A program made the translations under genes and the position numbers. 34,971 nt of DNA from assembly GCA_016215315.1 (NCBI GenBank), contig JACRKG010000052.1:1-34971 (forward strand), in the 5' to 3' direction. Under the pieces are notes generated by a model, which saw nothing but the letters and a program-made list of their open reading frames with translations, made no database searches and was not told where the DNA came from. Numbering within the stretch: position 1 is the stretch's first letter; every line of letters starts with the position of its first letter. This stretch comes from Candidatus Woesearchaeota archaeon. Its GTDB lineage: Archaea > Nanobdellota > Nanobdellia > Woesearchaeales > ARS49. Below are positions 1 through 8,407 of this stretch, piece by piece.

Positions 1-312
1 AAACGATTTTTTAGGCTTACAACAAATTATTTGTGCTGAAATAGGTATTTGAGTTGTAAACCCATAAATAAAATATGCGCTCAGAAAAGATACATAGCTT
101 GGAAACAATAAATTAGATCCTATCTCATAAGGATCATCAGATAAGGCATATTTTCCTTTTTCAATTTCATTAAGCAGCTCTCTTTTTTTAAGCCTGTGCA
201 AGTATAAACGAGCATAAGCACGTTTTTTGCCAATAATTTTTACAGCGTCATTAAAAGATAAAACAGACCTGTTTAATTTTGCTAATTCCCTTAAAAAAAA
301 ATGTGCTTGCAT
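1..312 (-). CDS. AbiEi-like antitoxin/transcriptional regulator, partial at its C-terminus
   Basis: The minus strand is open from an ATG at 312 to the left edge, giving 104 codons (starts MQAHFFLRELAKLN). The N-terminal part looks like a winged helix. It is followed by YALSDDPYEIGSNLLFPSYV and then SFLSAYFIYGF, which match the linker and start of the C-terminal domain in AbiEi-family antitoxins (typical pattern: tyrosine-alanine, a 'P..iAs.l..PsYvS' block, then 'hG...Q.P'). In AbiE type IV systems, AbiEi represses its own operon by binding inverted repeats, and AbiEii is a nucleotidyltransferase toxin. Any partner would lie beyond the left edge. A TATA-like TTTAAAAA lies about 25-30 bases upstream, so the mRNA is probably leaderless. 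Family membership is by motif recall. Confidence 0.72.
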   Translation of the reverse strand, partial: MQAHFFLRELAKLNRSVLSFNDAVKIIGKKRAYARLYLHRLKKRELLNEIEKGKYALSDDPYEIGSNLLFPSYVSFLSAYFIYGFTTQIPISAQIICCKPKKSF

Positions 313-479
313 AACAAGTAGTAATTACTTCGACTTTTTAAATCTTTCTCTTTTCGTTTTAATATAATTATCAAAAGAGATAACTTTATCATGATATTTA
401 GCGATAAAATATCCTTTTCACATGATCAAAAGCATCACTCATGATAACTACAACACATCAAAAAGTCAAAACTCTTTCT

Positions 480-526
480 GTTTTTTGACAAAAAATTAGT
501 TTTTGTCAAAAAACATATAAATAAAC
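480..526 (+). promoter_or_regulatory. Perfect 15-bp inverted repeat next to a TATA box: operator and promoter of the hydrolase gene
   Basis: GTTTTTTGACAAAAA (480-494) and its exact complement (500-514) are separated by five bases. The TATA-like ATATAAATAA follows at once (about 515-524), roughly 25 bases before the ATG at 544. A 15-bp perfect dyad touching the TATA box fits a repressor operator. The AbiEi-like protein encoded divergently is one possible ligand; the hydrolase mRNA would be nearly leaderless. Weaker dyads (GATATTT at 393-399 with AAATATC at 407-413) lie between the two divergent genes. Confidence 0.65.
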
Positions 527-543
527 TCTTTTTATGTTCTTAT

Positions 544-1428
544 ATGAAGAGTCTTGGTGATAACAAAGTCTCGGTTCTTACTTCTAATGGTGCTAATATT
601 GTTGGTGATTATTATCCTAATGATTCAAATAAAGGAATCATAATGCTTCCAGGTTTTTCTGAGCCTAGGGATCTTTCTAAAACTTTGGCTGAAGAATTAA
701 GTAAGCACTATAAAGTTTGGAGTTTTGATCTTAATTCTCAAGGAGAAAGCACCGGTAGATGGAATTTAGAGGATATGATTTCTAGTTTAAAAGACGTGCA
801 AAAAGAAGTAAAAAAACATTACAACTTAAAAAAGCTAGGTGCTCATGGTAATAGTACTGGAGGAATTATTACGGGAATTATTGCTTCCAGTAAAGAAAAT
901 TGTTTGGATGCTATTTGTTTAACTAGCACTCCTCTTGATTTGCAGGGTGCTTTTGATGAAAAATACAGGAAATGGCTTAAAAGATTACCTCAAGCATTAG
1001 TAAAATGGGGTGCTGTTAAAGCGTACAAATGGTTGATGCAAAAAAGCGGTGGAGAACAAAAAGAAGATAGAGTTGTAAGCACAAGAGATCACCTGAAACT
1101 TGGAAGCGCAAGAATTTATGATATTAAAGAAGCAGTTAAAAGTATTGATGCTGCACCTAAATTAGATGATTACGCAGAAAATATTACTATTCCCGTTCTT
1201 TTTATTTATGGTGGAGAAGATAGTACTAGTGGTTTTGTTAAAGGAAAACCTCCTGAAAGAATTACTGAAATGTATAACAAAATAAAAAGCAAAGAAAAGA
1301 AATTAATAATAAATCAAGGGCTTAATCATAGACTTTATCCAGTTCCTCAAGTTAAAGAAAATTTGCCTCCTAAATATTACTTAGTGCAAAAAGATGTTGT
1401 TGAGTTCTTTAAGAAATATTTAGAGTAA
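544..1428 (+). CDS. Alpha/beta hydrolase (serine aminopeptidase S33-like)
   Basis: This 294-residue protein has the alpha/beta-hydrolase layout. The oxyanion region is MLPGF (34-38). The nucleophile elbow is G-N-S-T-G, with the likely catalytic Ser104. An acidic residue sits after strand 7 in YGGEDS (Asp226, possibly Glu225), and the likely catalytic His is in NQGLNHRLYP (His262). The length suits S33-like peptidases/esterases. There is no signal peptide, so it should be cytosolic; the substrate cannot be told. The ATG at 544 follows a TATA box by about 25 bases. The gene stands alone behind a strong dyad and is probably tightly regulated. Confidence 0.8.
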   Translation: MKSLGDNKVSVLTSNGANIVGDYYPNDSNKGIIMLPGFSEPRDLSKTLAEELSKHYKVWSFDLNSQGESTGRWNLEDMISSLKDVQKEVKKHYNLKKLGAHGNSTGGIITGIIASSKENCLDAICLTSTPLDLQGAFDEKYRKWLKRLPQALVKWGAVKAYKWLMQKSGGEQKEDRVVSTRDHLKLGSARIYDIKEAVKSIDAAPKLDDYAENITIPVLFIYGGEDSTSGFVKGKPPERITEMYNKIKSKEKKLIINQGLNHRLYPVPQVKENLPPKYYLVQKDVVEFFKKYLE

Positions 1429-1490
1429 TAAAAAAAATTATTGATACTGACCTACTAAAACAGCACTTTAAATCGCCCTTTTTTCAAAAC

Positions 1491-1520
1491 ATTTATATAT
1501 GAGCTTATCTTACAGTAAGA
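1491..1520 (+). promoter_or_regulatory. Promoter and small dyad before the VapBC-like operon
   Basis: The TATA-like sequence TTTATATATGAG lies at about 1491-1502. It is followed by the dyad TCTTAC (1508-1513), one base, GTAAGA (1515-1520), just before the antitoxin ATG at 1531. A dyad near the transcription start is where an AbrB-type antitoxin could autoregulate. The arms are short, so the operator role is inference. Confidence 0.45.
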
Positions 1521-1530
1521 AAGTTGGAAA

Positions 1531-1797
1531 ATGATTGAAACAATAAAAATGAGTTCAAAAGGACAAATAGTTATTCCGCAAGACATAAGAGAAGATCTTC
1601 AATTAGGTGAAGGCAGCGTCTTTGCAGTTGTAAGTAATCAAGATACTATTGTGCTAAAAAAACTAGAAACACCTTCAAAAGAAGACTTAATAAAAGAATT
1701 AGTTGTAATGGCCAGAGAAGGAAAAGAAAGACTACAAAGAAAAGATTTAAAAGAAGAGGACATTCCTGAGCTTGTAAAAAGAATCAGGAAAAAATGA
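1531..1797 (+). CDS. AbrB/SpoVT (MazE/VapB-like) antitoxin
   Basis: This 88-residue protein begins with the swapped-hairpin AbrB pattern IKMSSKGQIVIPQDIREDLQLGEG (K-GQ-IP, then a basic/acidic stretch and L..G). That is the DNA-binding part of SpoVT/AbrB antitoxins. The C-terminal half (about 48-88) is charged and helical, and is the expected toxin-binding arm. It overlaps the downstream PIN gene by four bases (ATGA), so the two are translationally coupled. Expected role: bind and neutralise the PIN ribonuclease and repress the operon. Confidence 0.88.
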   Translation: MIETIKMSSKGQIVIPQDIREDLQLGEGSVFAVVSNQDTIVLKKLETPSKEDLIKELVVMAREGKERLQRKDLKEEDIPELVKRIRKK

Positions 1798-2192
1798 GAA
1801 TAGTTTTTGACACAAATGTTTTAATTTCTGCCACACAATGGGATGGAAGTGTAGCACAAAAGTTGCTTTTTAATTTAATAAACGCGGACCATAACATTTT
1901 TTCTTCACCAGATATACTTGCAGAATATCAAAAAGTTCTCAAAAGAGATTTGGAATACACTGAAGAAGATCTTTTTAGCATAATGGAAAAAGTCTTATCA
2001 TTCTTGACAAAAGTAGAACCCACAAAAAAATTAAATGTAATAGAAGAAGATCCTTCTGATGACAGAATAATTGAGTGTGCTTTAGAAGCAGAAGCAGAGT
2101 TCATAATAAGTTATGACAAACATTTGCTTAAATTGAAAGAGTATAAAGAGATAAAAATTGTTACTCCAGAATTTATGTTAAGAGTCATTTGA
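1794..2192 (+). CDS. PIN-domain ribonuclease toxin (VapC-like, COG1569 type)
   Basis: This 132-residue PIN domain starts with the first acidic motif, VFDTNVLISA (Asp6). It has a middle acidic residue in SPDILAEYQKVL, and the C-terminal acidic cluster EEDPSDDRIIECALEA before FIISYDKHLL. These are the metal-binding carboxylates of PIN nucleases. Most members cleave tRNA or other RNA when free of antitoxin. The start is ATG within an ATGA overlap with the AbrB gene. All expected acidic residues are present, so the toxin looks intact. Its target is not deducible. Confidence 0.88.
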   Translation: MRIVFDTNVLISATQWDGSVAQKLLFNLINADHNIFSSPDILAEYQKVLKRDLEYTEEDLFSIMEKVLSFLTKVEPTKKLNVIEEDPSDDRIIECALEAEAEFIISYDKHLLKLKEYKEIKIVTPEFMLRVI

Positions 2193-2295
2193 TTTTTTAT
2201 AATAAACCAAACAAACAAATCTGACTAATACAACACACAACCCTCACATAAATTTCTTCGAAAGCTTTATAAATATCCCGTAGTTTTCTAGCTTC

Positions 2296-2487
2296 ATGGG
2301 GAGAATTAAAACTAAGTTAATAAAAAGACTTACGGTTAGTTTACTTAAGTTACACGCTGATATTTTTACCAAGGATTTTAATGAAAATAAACCTTTAGTT
2401 TCTAAGCATTTAGAAAATTATAGTAAAAAATTGAGGAATGTTGTTGCAGGTTACGTTACTAGATTGAAGAGAGCAGAAAAGTATTAG
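2296..2487 (+). CDS. rps17e: Small-subunit ribosomal protein eS17
   Basis: This 63-residue protein matches archaeal S17e nearly end to end. It starts MGRIKTKLIKRL, has FTKDFNENKPLV in the middle, and contains SKKLRNVVAGYVTRL near the end, the most conserved block. It is a 30S ribosomal protein found in archaea and eukaryotes but not bacteria, and so fixes the domain. The TATA-like CTTTATAAATAT lies at about 2265-2276, giving a short or absent leader. It precedes alba by 14 bases and is probably co-transcribed with it. Confidence 0.95.
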   Translation: MGRIKTKLIKRLTVSLLKLHADIFTKDFNENKPLVSKHLENYSKKLRNVVAGYVTRLKRAEKY

Positions 2488-2501
2488 TGGAGGGAATTGA
2501 A

Positions 2502-2819
2502 ATGACAAATGAAGACAACTCGATTTTTATTGGAACAAAGCCTTTTATGAATTACGTAACAGGAGTAGTTATGCAGTTCACAACAAAAGGAGCTACAGAA
2601 GTAATAGTTAAAGCTAGAGGAAAATTTATTAGCAGAGCAGTAGATGTTTCAGAAGTTTCTGCAAAAAGATTTTTAGATAACAAAGTAGCAGTAAAAGACA
2701 TAAAAATTAACTCAGAAGAATTTACTAACAAAGAAGGAAGACAAGTAAGAGTTAGCTCAATAGAAATCACACTTGAAAAAGTTGCAGACTTGGCAGCACC
2801 AAGCGGAGCAGCAGCTTAA
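2502..2819 (+). CDS. albA: Alba chromatin protein
   Basis: Alba is an archaeal nucleic-acid-binding protein that coats DNA and RNA as dimers. The sequence has the family pattern: IFIGTKPFMNYVTGVVMQF, then VIVKARGKFISRAVDVSEV, then VRVSSIEITLEK. The ATG at 2502 is chosen because TGGAGGGA (2488-2495) gives a Shine-Dalgarno at good distance. The upstream GTG at 2487 would place that motif inside the gene. This start gives about 105 residues. The short Ala/Ser-rich tail (AAPSGAAA) is not part of the fold. Confidence 0.93.
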   Translation: MTNEDNSIFIGTKPFMNYVTGVVMQFTTKGATEVIVKARGKFISRAVDVSEVSAKRFLDNKVAVKDIKINSEEFTNKEGRQVRVSSIEITLEKVADLAAPSGAAA

Positions 2820-2830
2820 TTTTTCTTTTT

Positions 2831-3469
2831 ATGATAAAAGCAGTTATTTTTGATTTTTGGGGAACGCTTGTTGAAAATGGTACTTATTCTCCTTTAAGAC
2901 AAACTTATGAAATGTTCAGAATAAGAGTTCCTTTCGGAAATTTTGTTACAAGTTTTGAACAATTAGTAATGACTAAAAGCTATAAAGATAAAACTGAAGC
3001 ATTCACAAAAGCACTAGAATTATTTCAAAGAACACCCAGAGACAATCAAATGGACTTATTGATAGGCATTTGGAACAAAAATGTTTTGTTAGCAAAATTA
3101 TATCCAGAAACAATTGAAGTTCTTGAAGAATTAAAAAAGAAAAAAATAAAATTAGCAGTAGTATCAAACATGCCAAGCTTTGCAGGAAAAGAAATATTGG
3201 AAAAGTTCGGTTTGGAAAAATACTTTAATGTAATAATGCTTTCTTACGAAGAAGGAATATTAAAAAACAGTCCTGAATTCTTTAACAAAACTTTAGAAAA
3301 ATTAAAAGTAAAAAAAGAAGAAGCACTAATGGTAGGAGACAGCGTACCAACAGACATTAAAGGTGCAGAAGCAGCAGGAATAAAAGCAGTACTAGTTGAT
3401 AGAGCAGACACAAGAGAATTCGAGAATAAAATAATTGATTTAAAGCAAGTAGAAGAATATCTCGAATAG
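2831..3469 (+). CDS. HAD-superfamily hydrolase
   Basis: This 212-residue HAD hydrolase has motif I VIFDFWGTL, with nucleophile Asp8. Motif II is LAVVSNMPS, a lysine follows in EEGILKNSPEFF, and motif IV is LMVGDSVPTDIKGA. The position two after the nucleophile is Trp10, not the Asp used as acid/base by HAD phosphatases. Haloacid dehalogenases carry Tyr there, so activity may not be a classic phosphatase. The gene starts 12 bases after alba. A second HAD with the same feature lies at 33435. The substrate is unknown. Confidence 0.85.
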   Translation: MIKAVIFDFWGTLVENGTYSPLRQTYEMFRIRVPFGNFVTSFEQLVMTKSYKDKTEAFTKALELFQRTPRDNQMDLLIGIWNKNVLLAKLYPETIEVLEELKKKKIKLAVVSNMPSFAGKEILEKFGLEKYFNVIMLSYEEGILKNSPEFFNKTLEKLKVKKEEALMVGDSVPTDIKGAEAAGIKAVLVDRADTREFENKIIDLKQVEEYLE

Positions 3470-3506
3470 TTTGCAGTTGACAGTCTGGAGTTCACAGTAC
3501 GCACTG
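3468..3506 (+). repeat. Heptad repeat element, copy 1
   Basis: Consecutive seven-base units beginning AGT read AGTTTGC, AGTTGAC, AGTCTGG, AGTTCAC, AGTACGC, then ACTG. The first unit overlaps the TAG stop of the HAD gene. The last 18 bases match the left arm of the palindromic copy at 22084-22142 except for one base (C for T before ACTG). Confidence 0.7.
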
Positions 3507-3615
3507 AAAATCATAAAGCTTTTTTATTGTTTTCTAGTCTTTCTTTAGTATAAAATGCTGAGTCATCGATGTTAGGTATTAATACTCCATCCCCATTTCC
3601 CAATTTTTTCGAAAT

Positions 3616-3654
3616 GTTTATATATAAGTATTTTATTATACACCTATAATAAAA
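3616..3654 (+). promoter_or_regulatory. Promoter with a 10-bp inverted repeat before the MNT-HEPN pair
   Basis: The TATA-like TTTATATATAAG lies at about 3618-3629. It is followed by TTTTATTATA (3631-3640), CACC, and the exact complement TATAATAAAA (3645-3654). The start codon is at 3671. The dyad spans the likely transcription start, as in autoregulated toxin-antitoxin operons. The region is very AT-rich, so part of the symmetry may be chance. Confidence 0.5.
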
Positions 3655-3670
3655 TTATTATAGTGCAAAA

Positions 3671-4273
3671 ATGTTGAGAAAAGATGAGTTGAAAGTTTTG
3701 AAGATTTTGTTCAATGATTTGACTAAAGATTTGACTATTATGGATCTTGCTAATGTTTTGAATCAGAAATATTTTCAAACGCACACAACAGTAAAGAATC
3801 TTGTTAATTCCGGTGATGTTAAAATTAAAAAGGTTGGTAAAAGTAGTGTTGTAAGTCTTAATTTTTCTAGATTTAATCATAATTATGTTTTGGCGGAAAT
3901 TGAGCGAAGCAATGATTTATGCAAGAAAAATAAAGTTATTAGTATTGTTCGAGATGATATTAAGAATATTAGTAAAAATTTTGTTTGTATTTTGTTTGGC
4001 AGCCAAGTTGAAAAACCACGCCAAGACTCTGATATAGACCTGTTATTTCTCATTCCAAAAGATTATGATTATGGCAGTTTCGAGAAAATAGCACATAACA
4101 CTTTAGTTAGCTCCGGTAAAGTAGATATTAATATTGCTTTCGATGAAAGCCTGCACGAAATGTTGTCTCACCCAGAAAAGTTTAATGTAGGCAATGAGTT
4201 GTTGAAAAAACATATAGTTTTATATGGCTCAGAACATTTCTTGAATTTGTTGAGGAAGCATTATGTTGGATGA
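3671..4273 (+). CDS. Winged-helix/minimal nucleotidyltransferase (MntA-like antitoxin)
   Basis: This 200-residue protein has two parts. Residues about 1-65 are a winged-helix domain (DLANVLNQKYFQTHTTVKNL, then a basic wing). Residues about 100-185 are a minimal nucleotidyltransferase with the active-site pattern G-S at 110-111 and D-x-D at 121/123 (FGSQVEKPRQDSDIDLLF). In type VII (HEPN-MNT) systems MntA neutralises the HEPN toxin by adding AMP to it. The fused DNA-binding domain suggests that this protein also controls its own operon through the dyad at 3631-3654. The 3' end overlaps the HEPN gene by 11 bases. Confidence 0.85.
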   Translation: MLRKDELKVLKILFNDLTKDLTIMDLANVLNQKYFQTHTTVKNLVNSGDVKIKKVGKSSVVSLNFSRFNHNYVLAEIERSNDLCKKNKVISIVRDDIKNISKNFVCILFGSQVEKPRQDSDIDLLFLIPKDYDYGSFEKIAHNTLVSSGKVDINIAFDESLHEMLSHPEKFNVGNELLKKHIVLYGSEHFLNLLRKHYVG

Positions 4274-4823
4274 AAAAAACATACAACGAAGCAGTAACAT
4301 AATCAAAGAATTGATCGGTGAAGGTAAAATAGTCAAGCCAGGTACTAAGACTAAAGAGTTCTTCTTAAAGCAAAGTGAGAAAACATTATTGGTAGCCCAA
4401 AAACTTTTAGAAATTCAAGTAAAAGAGCAAATTGATACAAATTTGTGGATAATTAACACAAGCTATTATTCAATGTTTTTTGCAGCAACAAGCCTATTAG
4501 CTCATTACGGCAGGAAACTCGATGTTAGTCAAGGAATTCACAAAGCAACGTATCACGCTCTAGTTCATTACTTTGTCAAAGAAGACAGCAAGTTAAAAAG
4601 GCAACTTGCAGAAGAGTACGCTAAAGCGGTAAATGATGTAGAACAAACATTGCAATTAGGAGAAGAAAAAATTAAAGAACTATTAACAAACTTAGATTTT
4701 GAATTAACTAAAAGAAAAACATTCACGTATGAAATTGAAGAAGATGCAAGTAAAAACAAAGCAATAACTAGCTTAGAACGAGCAAAAAACTTTGTAACAG
4801 AAATCAAAAAAATAATAAAATAA
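4263..4823 (+). CDS. HEPN-domain protein (HepT-like toxin partner)
   Basis: This 186-residue, helix-rich protein has the HEPN-like core FFLKQSEKTLLVAQKLLEIQ, then NTSYYSMFFAATSLLAHYGRKL. The overlap with a nucleotidyltransferase gene is the hallmark of HEPN-MNT pairs. The ribonuclease motif R-x4-6-H is not obvious. The nearest is Arg-Lys-Leu followed by Gly-Ile-His, with eight residues between Arg and His. It could be a divergent catalytic site or a non-catalytic HEPN. The C-terminus is a long lysine-rich helix. ATG lies within the upstream gene, so the genes are translationally coupled. Confidence 0.75.
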   Translation: MLDEKNIQRSSNIIKELIGEGKIVKPGTKTKEFFLKQSEKTLLVAQKLLEIQVKEQIDTNLWIINTSYYSMFFAATSLLAHYGRKLDVSQGIHKATYHALVHYFVKEDSKLKRQLAEEYAKAVNDVEQTLQLGEEKIKELLTNLDFELTKRKTFTYEIEEDASKNKAITSLERAKNFVTEIKKIIK

Positions 4824-4990
4824 AACATAGGATGGTTCAATACCTCTTCTACAGTTTTTCCAAAAATCGCTTTAGAAATCTCGTTTGTAAGTATAGCAAA
4901 TTCTTTCCCCTCTTCAACACCTCTTTGCTTCAATCTATACCAATAATCTTTCGCATCTAGACCATCAGTCAAAGCTTCAACCACATCTAC
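4824..4990 (-). pseudogene. Relic of a BRO-type/phage antirepressor N-terminal domain
   Basis: Read on the minus strand, about 45 codons give VDVVEALTDGLDAKDYWYRL, then KQRGVEEG, then EFAILTNEISKAIFGKT. The first block resembles the BRO-N signature (VVDVV..LT...D...YW..LK.R) of phage antirepressors. The last resembles the distal ILT.EI.KATFG block of the same proteins. The middle of the domain appears deleted. There is no proper start, and the reading frame beyond about 4845 runs antisense through the HEPN gene, so this is a decayed fragment. A heptad repeat abuts its 5' end. It points to past phage or plasmid DNA here. Confidence 0.55.
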
Positions 4991-5023
4991 AACCTGTAAA
5001 CTGCAAACTATAAACTCTAAACT
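4987..5023 (-). repeat. Heptad repeat element, copy 2 (reverse orientation)
   Basis: On the minus strand the units read AGTTTAG, AGTTTAT, AGTTTGC, AGTTTAC, AGGTTGT. On the plus strand these are CTACAAC, CTGTAAA, CTGCAAA, CTATAAA, CTCTAAA. It is the same seven-base periodic family as at 3468 and 22084. It lies between the BRO-like relic and the purA promoter. Confidence 0.68.
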
Positions 5024-5059
5024 TTTAATTACACAACAATAATCCTTTTAAATTCTTAA

Positions 5060-6568
<1,509 letters not shown>

Positions 6569-6571
<3 letters not shown>

Positions 6572-6588
6572 AAGTTTTAAAACTTTCA
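6569..6588. repeat. Perfect 20-base palindrome over the purA stop codon
   Basis: TGAAAGTTTTAAAACTTTCA is a perfect palindrome starting at the TGA stop of purA, 24 bases before the HIT gene. It could fold into a hairpin between the two cistrons and affect mRNA end formation or stability. There is no T-run after it on the coding strand, so it is not a standard terminator. Confidence 0.5.
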
Positions 6589-6612
6589 TTAAAAAAATAA
6601 AAAAGGAAAAAA

Positions 6613-7023
6613 ATGACTGATTGTGTGTTTTGTAAAATAATAAAAGGAGAATTGCCTTGTGCAAAAATTTACGAAGACGAATATGCTTTTGCATTTCTAA
6701 ATCTCAACCCAGTAAACCCTGGACATTCCATGGTCATTCCAAAAAAACACGCCGAAAACATGTTATTAGATCATGATGGAGACTTGCATCACGTAATGGA
6801 CACAATAAGAAAAATTGTTCCTGCAATAATGAAAGCAGTAAATGCTGACGGGTGGAATTTGCAAGTTAATAACGGCAAAGCTGCAGGGCAAGTAATATTT
6901 CATACCCACTTTCACATCCTACCAAGATTCACAAATGATGGCTTCAAGCATTGGCCACATAAAGAAGCATCAATGGAAGAAAGAACAAAATTAGCTGAGA
7001 AAGTAAAAAAATTCTTGAGTTGA
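6613..7023 (+). CDS. HIT-family nucleotide hydrolase/transferase (Hint-like)
   Basis: This 136-residue protein has the histidine triad HTHFHILPR (97-105) near its C-terminus. It has the N-terminal pair of cysteines in DCVFCKIIKGE, which in many members belongs to a zinc site with later His residues. HIT proteins hydrolyse AMP-linked phosphoramidates or dinucleotides. It lies 41 bases after purA and is probably co-transcribed with it, a plausible purine-nucleotide pairing. A weak AAGGA precedes the ATG. Confidence 0.92.
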   Translation: MTDCVFCKIIKGELPCAKIYEDEYAFAFLNLNPVNPGHSMVIPKKHAENMLLDHDGDLHHVMDTIRKIVPAIMKAVNADGWNLQVNNGKAAGQVIFHTHFHILPRFTNDGFKHWPHKEASMEERTKLAEKVKKFLS

Positions 7024-7078
7024 AACAGAAAACAAGTACAAAAAATAAATAAATGACTGCTGTTTTTTTCACGCTTCT

Positions 7079-7108
7079 AACCATTTTGTTGGCATCAACA
7101 AAATGGTT
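7079..7108. terminator. 13-bp hairpin between convergent genes
   Basis: AACCATTTTGTTG (7079-7091), loop GCAT, and the exact complement (7096-7108) form a perfect 13-bp stem. It lies between the HIT gene and the convergent gene ending at 7240. T-rich DNA precedes it (TGTTTTTTTC at 7061). It could end or stabilise either transcript. Archaeal termination usually depends on T-runs rather than hairpins, so the terminator label is tentative. Confidence 0.45.
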
Positions 7109-7239
7109 TATTGAACATCTGGAAATTTCTCAGTTTCAGTCGCCCCACTGAGTGTGCATAACGAGCCCTTTAATTTTTTTGGCTACAGTAACAAATGATA
7201 AAAAGTGAAAGAATTTTCGAAGTGCACAAAAATCATCAA

Positions 7240-7524
7240 CTATTTTTGATTGAATGAATACAATCCTTTTTCTGATGATTCTTTAACGTATTCAAATTTG
7301 AAAAGCTCTTGAATGATATTTAAAGGACTGTAGAATGAAGGAAATTTTTCAAGATTCGCGTTAAAGTAGTTTCTAACAGCCTCTGTTAATTGAGCATGGG
7401 TAAAATTTGTCAAAGATCCATTGCTATCAATAATAAATCCAGTTATTTGATCCAAATCTTTATTGCCTGCCATTTTAGTGAATAAAAAGCCATTGCTTTT
7501 TATACTTTTCGCCACAATAATCAT
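7240..7524 (-). CDS. Hypothetical 94-residue protein
   Basis: No family is recognised. The protein is small and soluble (MIIVAKSIKSNGFLF start; aromatic patch NYFNANLEKFPSFYS at about 52-66; no signal or membrane segment). It lies 31 bases downstream of the diadenylate-cyclase-like gene on the same strand, so it is probably its second cistron and may be functionally linked. No convincing Shine-Dalgarno precedes the ATG. Confidence 0.6.
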   Translation of the reverse strand: MIIVAKSIKSNGFLFTKMAGNKDLDQITGFIIDSNGSLTNFTHAQLTEAVRNYFNANLEKFPSFYSPLNIIQELFKFEYVKESSEKGLYSFNQK

Positions 7525-7555
7525 CCAAAAAGAAAAGAATTTTTATTTTAATCAC

Positions 7556-8305
7556 TCAAGCAACGCATTTCTCTTTTGTTCCAACTATTTCTTCTATAGG
7601 CACTATCTTTTCTTCTATGCATTTAAGTGTGCCATTTTCTTTTGCGTATCTTCTGTAAACTCCATAAATACCTTCACTTTCTGAATAGTCAAAGAAGAAT
7701 TCTCTGTAAAGACCATCTTTATTGAAGTGAGTTACTTTGCCTAAGCCTGAAGGAGCGTAAGCTGTTCTTTTTATTTGGAATGCTTCAACACCTTCATATG
7801 CGAGAGTTAATGTTAATGCAAGTCTTGTTTTTGTTCCTATCTCTTTTTGAGAATCAATACGACTGTCATTGGATAAAAAATCATTAGGCAGTCTGTTTTC
7901 TGCAGGATCAATGCTTTCATCTAAAGATTTAGGACTGTTATTAAGCAAGTATGCTCTGGCAATTCTTTGGTTTACACTGTCGAAAAGGTAAGCACCATCA
8001 CTATTTCTTTGCCTGTTTATGTAATCAAAAAAATCTTTTTCGTTAGCAACACCAGAAATATCTCCTACGTGTTGTTTTTTAGCAATTCCATCTTGAATCA
8101 TGTTATTAAGCAGTTTATCTCCGTTTGCAACTACTAAAATTCCTTTGTAAGCATCATTTTCTTCAAAACCAATATCTAAAGGTTTTCCAGTAATTGGAGA
8201 ACGATATGTACCATTTTGAATGTGAGCCAAACATAATTCTAAGTTATGCTCACAGTGATACTTCACTAACCATTCAAATATATCCCCTTTTTTCATACTA
8301 TACAT
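7556..8305 (-). CDS. Probable diadenylate cyclase (DAC/DisA_N-like domain)
   Basis: DAC enzymes make cyclic di-AMP from two ATP. Two diagnostic motifs appear in the right order. One is SDGAYLFD (DGA at about 103-105), followed by a strand and IARAYLL. The other is EIGTKTRLALTLTLAYEGVE (GT-x-x-R at about 157-161), the counterpart of GTRHR-A in DisA. Upstream, KGILVVANGDKLLNNMIQDG resembles the first strand/helix of the fold. The second motif reads KTR rather than RHR, so activity needs proof. The start is ATG at 8305. A TTG at 8320 is possible, but the TATA-like AAATATAAATA at 8322-8333 would put transcription start near 8302; the ATG at 8296 is an alternative. It is divergent from a double Lrp regulator. 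Confidence 0.6.
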   Translation of the reverse strand: MYSMKKGDIFEWLVKYHCEHNLELCLAHIQNGTYRSPITGKPLDIGFEENDAYKGILVVANGDKLLNNMIQDGIAKKQHVGDISGVANEKDFFDYINRQRNSDGAYLFDSVNQRIARAYLLNNSPKSLDESIDPAENRLPNDFLSNDSRIDSQKEIGTKTRLALTLTLAYEGVEAFQIKRTAYAPSGLGKVTHFNKDGLYREFFFDYSESEGIYGVYRRYAKENGTLKCIEEKIVPIEEIVGTKEKCVA

Positions 8306-8340
8306 ACTAAGCGGGCACAATATTTATATTTACCCATGCC

Positions 8341-8396
8341 AATATTTTTATTTTGTGGTAAAAATAGGGAAAAATTTATAAGTAAATAAAAATATT
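8341..8396. promoter_or_regulatory. Shared divergent promoter with a 13-base inverted repeat
   Basis: AATATTTTTATTT (8341-8353) and its exact complement (8384-8396) are separated by 30 bases. They lie in the 102 bp between the DAC-like gene and the Lrp-like gene. The plus-strand TATA-like box (ATTTATAAG, about 8375-8383) abuts the right arm. The minus-strand box (about 8322-8333) is just left of the left arm. The layout suits one regulator, most simply the adjacent Lrp-like protein, controlling both genes. Base composition weakens the statistics. Confidence 0.5.
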
Positions 8397-8407
8397 ATGG
8401 CTTTATT

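Noticed and set aside
4568..4984. 138-codon minus-strand frame taken as a whole gene
   Set aside because: Only the first about 45 codons resemble BRO-N. The rest is antisense to the HEPN gene and lacks normal composition, so only the fragment at 4824-4990 is kept.
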